NCBI GenBank assembly: GCA_023374025.1
Contig: SIJG01000003.1
Location: 496,001-560,000 of the forward strand
Origin: Heterodera schachtii
Taxonomy: Eukaryota > Nematoda > Chromadorea > Rhabditida > Heteroderidae
Direction of reading: 5' to 3'
Length of the DNA stretch: 64,000 bases
Positions 59,593 through 64,000 of the stretch are shown piece by piece. The notes beneath the pieces were generated by a model. It was not told the origin of the DNA. It worked only from the letters and a program-made list of their open reading frames with translations, and did no database searches. Both the position numbers and the translations under genes were made by a program. Numbering within the stretch: position 1 is the stretch's first letter; each line of letters starts with the position of its first letter.

Positions 59593-61861
59593 TTGCCATG
59601 TGTCGTTGAAGAAAAGTGCTAAAAAAGCGGGAAATATTTCAAGGGGCGAAAGGGGGAAAAAGAGGGGGGGGGGGGGGGGGAAGAAAGGGGAGGAAGAAGA
59701 GGAAGGGGTGAGATCAGTGACACCTTTAGGGAGGGAGGAGGGGGAGGGATGGATGATAAGGAGGGAATGAATGAAGGAAGGAAGGCACCCACACGTCGGG
59801 TGGGAAGGGGAGATAATGGTGTGATGGTGAGGAAGGGAGGCGACGATTGGCCCGTCGCCCCTCGGGGAAGGGGCGGGGCGTAGAGGGAAGAAGAGAGAGA
59901 GAAAGAAAGAGAGAGAGGGGTGCGGGAGAGAGTGGGGAAAAGGGAGAGGGCGAGATGCAAAGGGTGCGAAGAGACAACACTCCCTCACAAGTGCCAGGCA
60001 GCCAATCTGCTTATGTGTTGCAGTTGACGCGTAGCTTGACAGCCTAAGCGGGGTGAGTGAGTGTGTCGAGACGCGAGACAAGCAGACAGCGAGACAGACG
60101 AGAGAGCGCAAACGAATCCTCGCCTCCATCTCCAATTTCTCGCGGGCCGACAGCAAATTTCGGGGCGGAGTTTGACGCCTGCGGGAGCGAGCAGCAGATG
60201 CGGGCCCGCCCCCTCCCCCCACCCTCGCCACTCGTCGACGCCGTTGGGGCCGGAGGGTGACGAAAAGACACAGAGAAAAGGGTGACGGGAGGCGGCAGCG
60301 GGCGGGGGGGGGGGGGGGGGAGGATCGTACCCCACCCTCTCCTCCCCTCCCCTCCCCCTCGTCCTTTCCCCACCTCCGTGTCTTTCTTTCATCAAGCCGA
60401 CCGTCGGCTGAGAGATTTATGAAGGGGCGCAACCGGAGAATCCCCCGGGGGTGGTGCAATTGTTGGCATCACGGGAGAAAATAATAATTCCATTGTCGGG
60501 CTCCCCTTCATCCCTTCCCTTCCCATTCCAATTCTCTCCTCCCCCCGCCGCCCATTTTCATCGCTTCCGTTATTTTCATGCGATCGTAAAAGGACGACAG
60601 ACAATCGACGAGAAGAAATTGGTGGAAGAAAGAATTGGACTGATGGCCAATTTTCCATGAAAGGCGGGGAAGGGACGAACGAACGAACGACGAAATGAAG
60701 CCAAAGGGAAGGGACCGACGGATGGACATGCTTTTGGACTGTCTAGCGAATGTGCCATTTGTGCAAATTCGACATCGCCCCTCCCCTGGCTTTTCTTTGT
60801 TTTTGTCCATTCCCTTCGCGCATCCCTCACCATGGGAAGGGAAAGTGACGGAGAGAATGGGCGAAAGGGGGAGGGAAGAAGCATTTGGCAGGGGGAGGGG
60901 AGACCGACTGATCGGAAGCCCAGCGCAAAGCAGATTAAAGAAGGGGGGGGGCTCCTCAGCCGACCGAACAATCGCCTTATTCGGTGGCTACGACGGCACA
61001 TTTGGAGACACCGAAGAGAGTGAGTGCTCTCTTATCCGATGGGCAAACAGTCGGCGGAAAGAGTCATTAACTCCTTCCCCCGTTTCTCCCGTCGAGCAAA
61101 GAACAAAAGTAACCAAGTTAAGAGCCAACACTGACCATTTATTAATTAATTCAGCTAATTATGATGGATAATTAAGTTTAAAAATTTATTCAAAAAGCAC
61201 ATAACAATAAAAAATAAATGTAAAGTGGCAGCAGCTGTCGTGGAAAGAACACACCCTTCCCCCCCCCCCGTTCTTTGATGAACGGACGGATTATTCCCAC
61301 AAAATGTCCCGCCCTTTGGCCCCCCCCCCCAACGGACATATTAATTTTCCTCCCTTTTAGCGGCTCTATCCAATTCATCTCAGCCAAATTTCACCGCTTG
61401 TATTTCGGGGGAAGAACATTTGTCATTTCTGCGGGTGGGGAAGATCAGAGGGATCAGTCGCCACTCGTCCGTCCTCCCAATTGGCCCATTGGCCAGGGTT
61501 GTCCCTTCCCCGTTGTGCTGCTATCCATCGGTCAGCGAAAGAACATTACAACCGCTGATGGGCAAAGGGTCGAGAGGGAAAGGAGGAAAAGGAGGGAGGG
61601 AGCCGTGGGGGGGGGGGGGCGGGCGACTGAGATGGAATGGAAGGGTTGGATTAATGAGTGATGGTGGCGGAGTGGGTGGGATGAGTGGTGGAGGACGCAA
61701 AACAACATAAATCTAAGGGGGGGGGGGAGGGGAAAGAGGGGACAAGGCGGGTCATAATAGCGGGATGGATGTGCTGCTGCTGCTACTCTTTTCTGTTTGA
61801 TGCAAAGGCGGACAAGGGAAGAAAGGGACACATCGCTCTGATCAGCAAAAGAAGAAGGCGT
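59593..61861. other. Spacer upstream of the T-box gene
   Basis: No convincing gene. G-rich low-complexity stretches give long but compositionally biased open frames on both strands (for example 59200-60459 minus upstream of the T-box ATG, and 60695-61171 plus). Possible polyadenylation signals AATAAAAAATAAA at about 61206. Confidence 0.5.
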
Positions 61862-62735
61862 TCACCGATCGGCCGACCTTTCCGTTGCCGCCGCTTCTTT
61901 TCCCATTTGCCGATCATCCGAGCCAAAATGTCGGATGGACTCATTCGTCACGCCAATGTCCTCCTCCGTTCGGATGAGCATGCCGATGAGCGCCCGCAGC
62001 ACTTGGCCATGTCCGTTCAGTCCAGCGCCTTCTTCCGCCCCTCCTTCATCATCATCAATAATTGTGCAAATTCGCCCCTCTTCGATGGTCGTCGATTTGT
62101 GCGTGTTCCGCGGCTTCGTTGCTCTGTCCAATTCGCGCATCAACGCGTAAATGCCCTTCCGACGAAGGCATTGTCGGCCGTGGCGAGTGGCACAAAACTG
62201 AAAAAGGGGCGGGGAGTGAAGGGAAAGAAAGAACAGCAGAAGGAAGCAAAACTCAGCAAAGAAAGCGCAGGGAGAGACGGCACATTTCTTTGTGATTTAA
62301 ACAAAGATAAAAGAATGGAAGGGCGTAATTGGTGACTAATTGAGCGGTGAGTGAATAATGAACACGCGAGTTCATTTTGCCCCGGGGGCATTCGCTTGTC
62401 GGCCATTTCCAAAAGCGAACTCACTAATCAGCCCACGGGCAATGCACATAATTAGAGAAAGAAAGAATGAATGAATGGTTGTGTACGCATTGCCCACCTG
62501 GTAAAGTGTCCGCAACACTTTGTCACCGCTCTCGGCCGTGTTGTCCCTGCGGCCCTCCCAATATTGCAATTGCACCGGCAGAAGCAGCGGTTTCCTCTTC
62601 GTCCAATCGGTCGTCCGCGTCGATCAGCGGCCACAGCAATGCGCTCAGCAAACTGTCCGGGTCGCGAAGCAGCGGCTCATGCAAATCTGCAAATGTTGCT
62701 GACATTGAGCACACACTTTTGGCTTTTTCACTCAT
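61862..62735 (-). CDS. hgh-1: HGH1 homologue (FAM203), C-terminal part, apparent frameshift
   Basis: HGH1 family proteins are HEAT-repeat chaperone-like factors (in yeast linked to eEF2 folding). The last two exons are visible: about 62703-62498 and 62197-61862 (TGA). Landmarks: LLSALLWPLIDADDRLDEEE; LPVQLQYWEGRRDN; GDKVLRTLYQ; RHGRQCLRRKGIYALMRELD; QVLRALIGMLIRTEEDIGV. Between DEEET and LPVQLQY the frame changes by one base (about 62575-62600), so this is a real mutation, an assembly error or an unrecognised tiny intron. The N-terminal HEAT half is not recognised upstream, where it may be split in small exons or missing. Confidence 0.75.
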
Positions 62736-64000
62736 TTGCTACCCGGCCCAAAATTTGGCAAATTTGTCGCTCGCATGGAAAGTGAGTATTGTGGAAATAT
62801 TCGCCCTTCGAAGGCTTCTCGAATTTCCCCATGACTTATCCCCTCAAAGGCAAACATTCGCCCTCCAAAACAGTCAACGGCACATTTATTCCCTCCCCCG
62901 ATTTGAGGGCAATCCCATGCCCTTTGCCGAGCAGCAGAAGCACAGCACCCCCGCTTCCCCCCCCCCCTCCCTCCCTCCACACTTTCTTCATCAGTTTAAG
63001 GGCAGTGTTTGCCCTCCTCCCGAAAAGTGGTTTAGCATTTAGCCACACACACAACACAGCAAGTGTCTTCTGTGTCTGACTGTCCATGCTAAGTAACGAA
63101 CGAATGAATCAAAACGCCAAGAGCACACTCAATGTACGCGACTAACACAACTTAATTTGTCACACCGCAATTCTCAAGCGGATTTTCGCAACTTTATAGA
63201 GAAATAGTGCATGCGACGGAGAGAGAAAAAAGGGACAGAGAAAAGCACGTTAATTAATTGGCCTTTCCCCACACGACACGAGCAGAGAAATTACCCCCAA
63301 GGGCTTTTCGGAAGGCCTAATTCGTTATTCGTTGCAATTGCCATCAAAAGTGCTTATCTATCGAATGCTCATCTCTCTCAGGAGAGAACACAAATGAGGG
63401 GGGGGGGGGGGCTATAAAATGGAAATAAAAAAGGGAAAGTTGGAGATGTAAAAAAGGGGGGGGGGGGGAGGGAAAAATGACCCCCATTTGATTCATTGGT
63501 AATAAACCAATGAAAACAATTAGCCTATAAAAAAACCATGAAAAAGTAAATTTTAAGTTAATTAAGCAATGGTTGGGGGGAGGCGAAAAAGAGAGAAGAG
63601 GAAAAGAGAGAAGAGAGAGAGAGAGAGAAAGAAAGGAAAGAGGGTGTGGTGTTGACAATGAGATGTGGTTTGAGAAAATGAGAGAGAGAGGAGCGAGAGG
63701 GAAGAGAGAGAGAAATGAGAGAGAGAAGAGGAAGTTAGTGAAGGTGGGGAGGGGGGAAGGAAAAGAGGGAGAGATCATACGACGGGTGCCGGCCGGCCCG
63801 ATCGCCTCTCAAAAGGAGTGTCTCTGCCAAACTGGATCAGTCTACAAATTAAATGTTGCCGAATTGAGCGGCGAAAAATGCTCTAATCGCTGTCCTTACA
63901 ATTAACATGTTCAATTGACAAAAATTGGCGGAGAGCAAAGACTTGTCATCAGCAGCAGCAGCAGCAGCAAAGTGATCGGCGGCAGCAGTGCGTTGTGCAG
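62736..64000. other. Mostly non-coding right edge of the window
   Basis: Low-complexity G/A- and C/T-rich DNA (63395-63480 poly-G, 63570-63770 GAGA-rich) and a GCA run at 63950-63970. No clear gene besides the candidate exon at 63812-63905. Confidence 0.5.
63812..63905 (+). CDS. Possible Cys-rich terminal exon, weak
   Basis: Open stretch ending in TAA with four spaced cysteines (KECLCQTGSVYKL ... EKCSNRCPYN) in otherwise low-complexity DNA. It could be the last exon of a secreted protein; no family recognised and the start is unknown. Confidence 0.25.

Larger units (their letters stand above)
54966..63470. repeat. Cluster of long poly-G / poly-C runs
   Basis: At least 15 homopolymer runs of 9-17 G or C in introns and spacers of the T-box/HGH1 region, for example near 54966, 56828, 57309, 57950, 58272, 59125, 59665, 60304, 61605, 61720, 63400 and 63460. 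They avoid the exons. Similar runs also mark the MITE ends at the left of the window. Confidence 0.8.

Noticed and set aside
60695..61171. 158-codon plus-strand frame upstream of the T-box gene
   Set aside because: Composition follows the G-rich surroundings, no motif, and equally long frames exist on the other strand.

Overview
The window looks like nuclear DNA of a tylenchid plant-parasitic nematode, probably a cyst-nematode-like species. This is an inference from several signs: introns of about 36 to 60 nt, two GC-AG introns, AG acceptors 0 to 50 nt upstream of start codons (compatible with spliced-leader trans-splicing), a nematode-type U6 snRNA, and host genes that are all conserved animal genes (eIF3b, 14-3-3, MLH1, Furry/SAX-2, a T-box factor and HGH1).

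Left half (1 to about 22 kb): a nest of transposable elements. It opens with an apparently intact Merlin DNA transposon (28-1551) bounded by an 8-bp target-site duplication (TSD). It sits in the leader of a Ty3/gypsy element broken by two frameshifts (1552 to about 6180). An old minus-strand LINE then runs from about 19.85 kb down to 6.5 kb. Later insertions have cut it into five pieces: a 9.1-kb Helitron-like element (6847-15991) filled with an 8.5-kb array of 30-bp repeats, a Merlin-type MITE, a MULE-like element with a giant palindrome (16799-18669), a hAT MITE (18855-19346), and at its upstream edge a second MULE-like foldback (19856-21666) that contains another hAT MITE. Removing the insertions rejoins LINE coding sequence almost exactly, so most boundaries can be set to the base.

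Middle (22-28 kb): a U6 snRNA next to a truncated U6 copy, an inverted duplication around an unidentified gene, a Gly/Pro/Ala heptad-repeat gene, and a chimeric block built of pieces of eIF3b and Furry, whose parents lie 3-18 kb downstream, joined to copies of the heptad-repeat gene.

Right half (28-64 kb): single-copy host genes. In order they are eif-3.B (-), a TIR element with a spliced 84-codon ORF, a divergent 14-3-3 (+), a Merlin-like MITE, mlh-1 (-), furry/sax-2 (+, about 15 kb, with a hAT MITE and a foldback element in introns), a tbx-2-like T-box gene (-) and the 3' half of HGH1 (-) with an apparent frameshift. The genes are functionally unrelated. mlh-1 and furry are divergent and share a 353-bp spacer; furry and tbx-2 converge. 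The T-box region is rich in long poly-G/poly-C runs.
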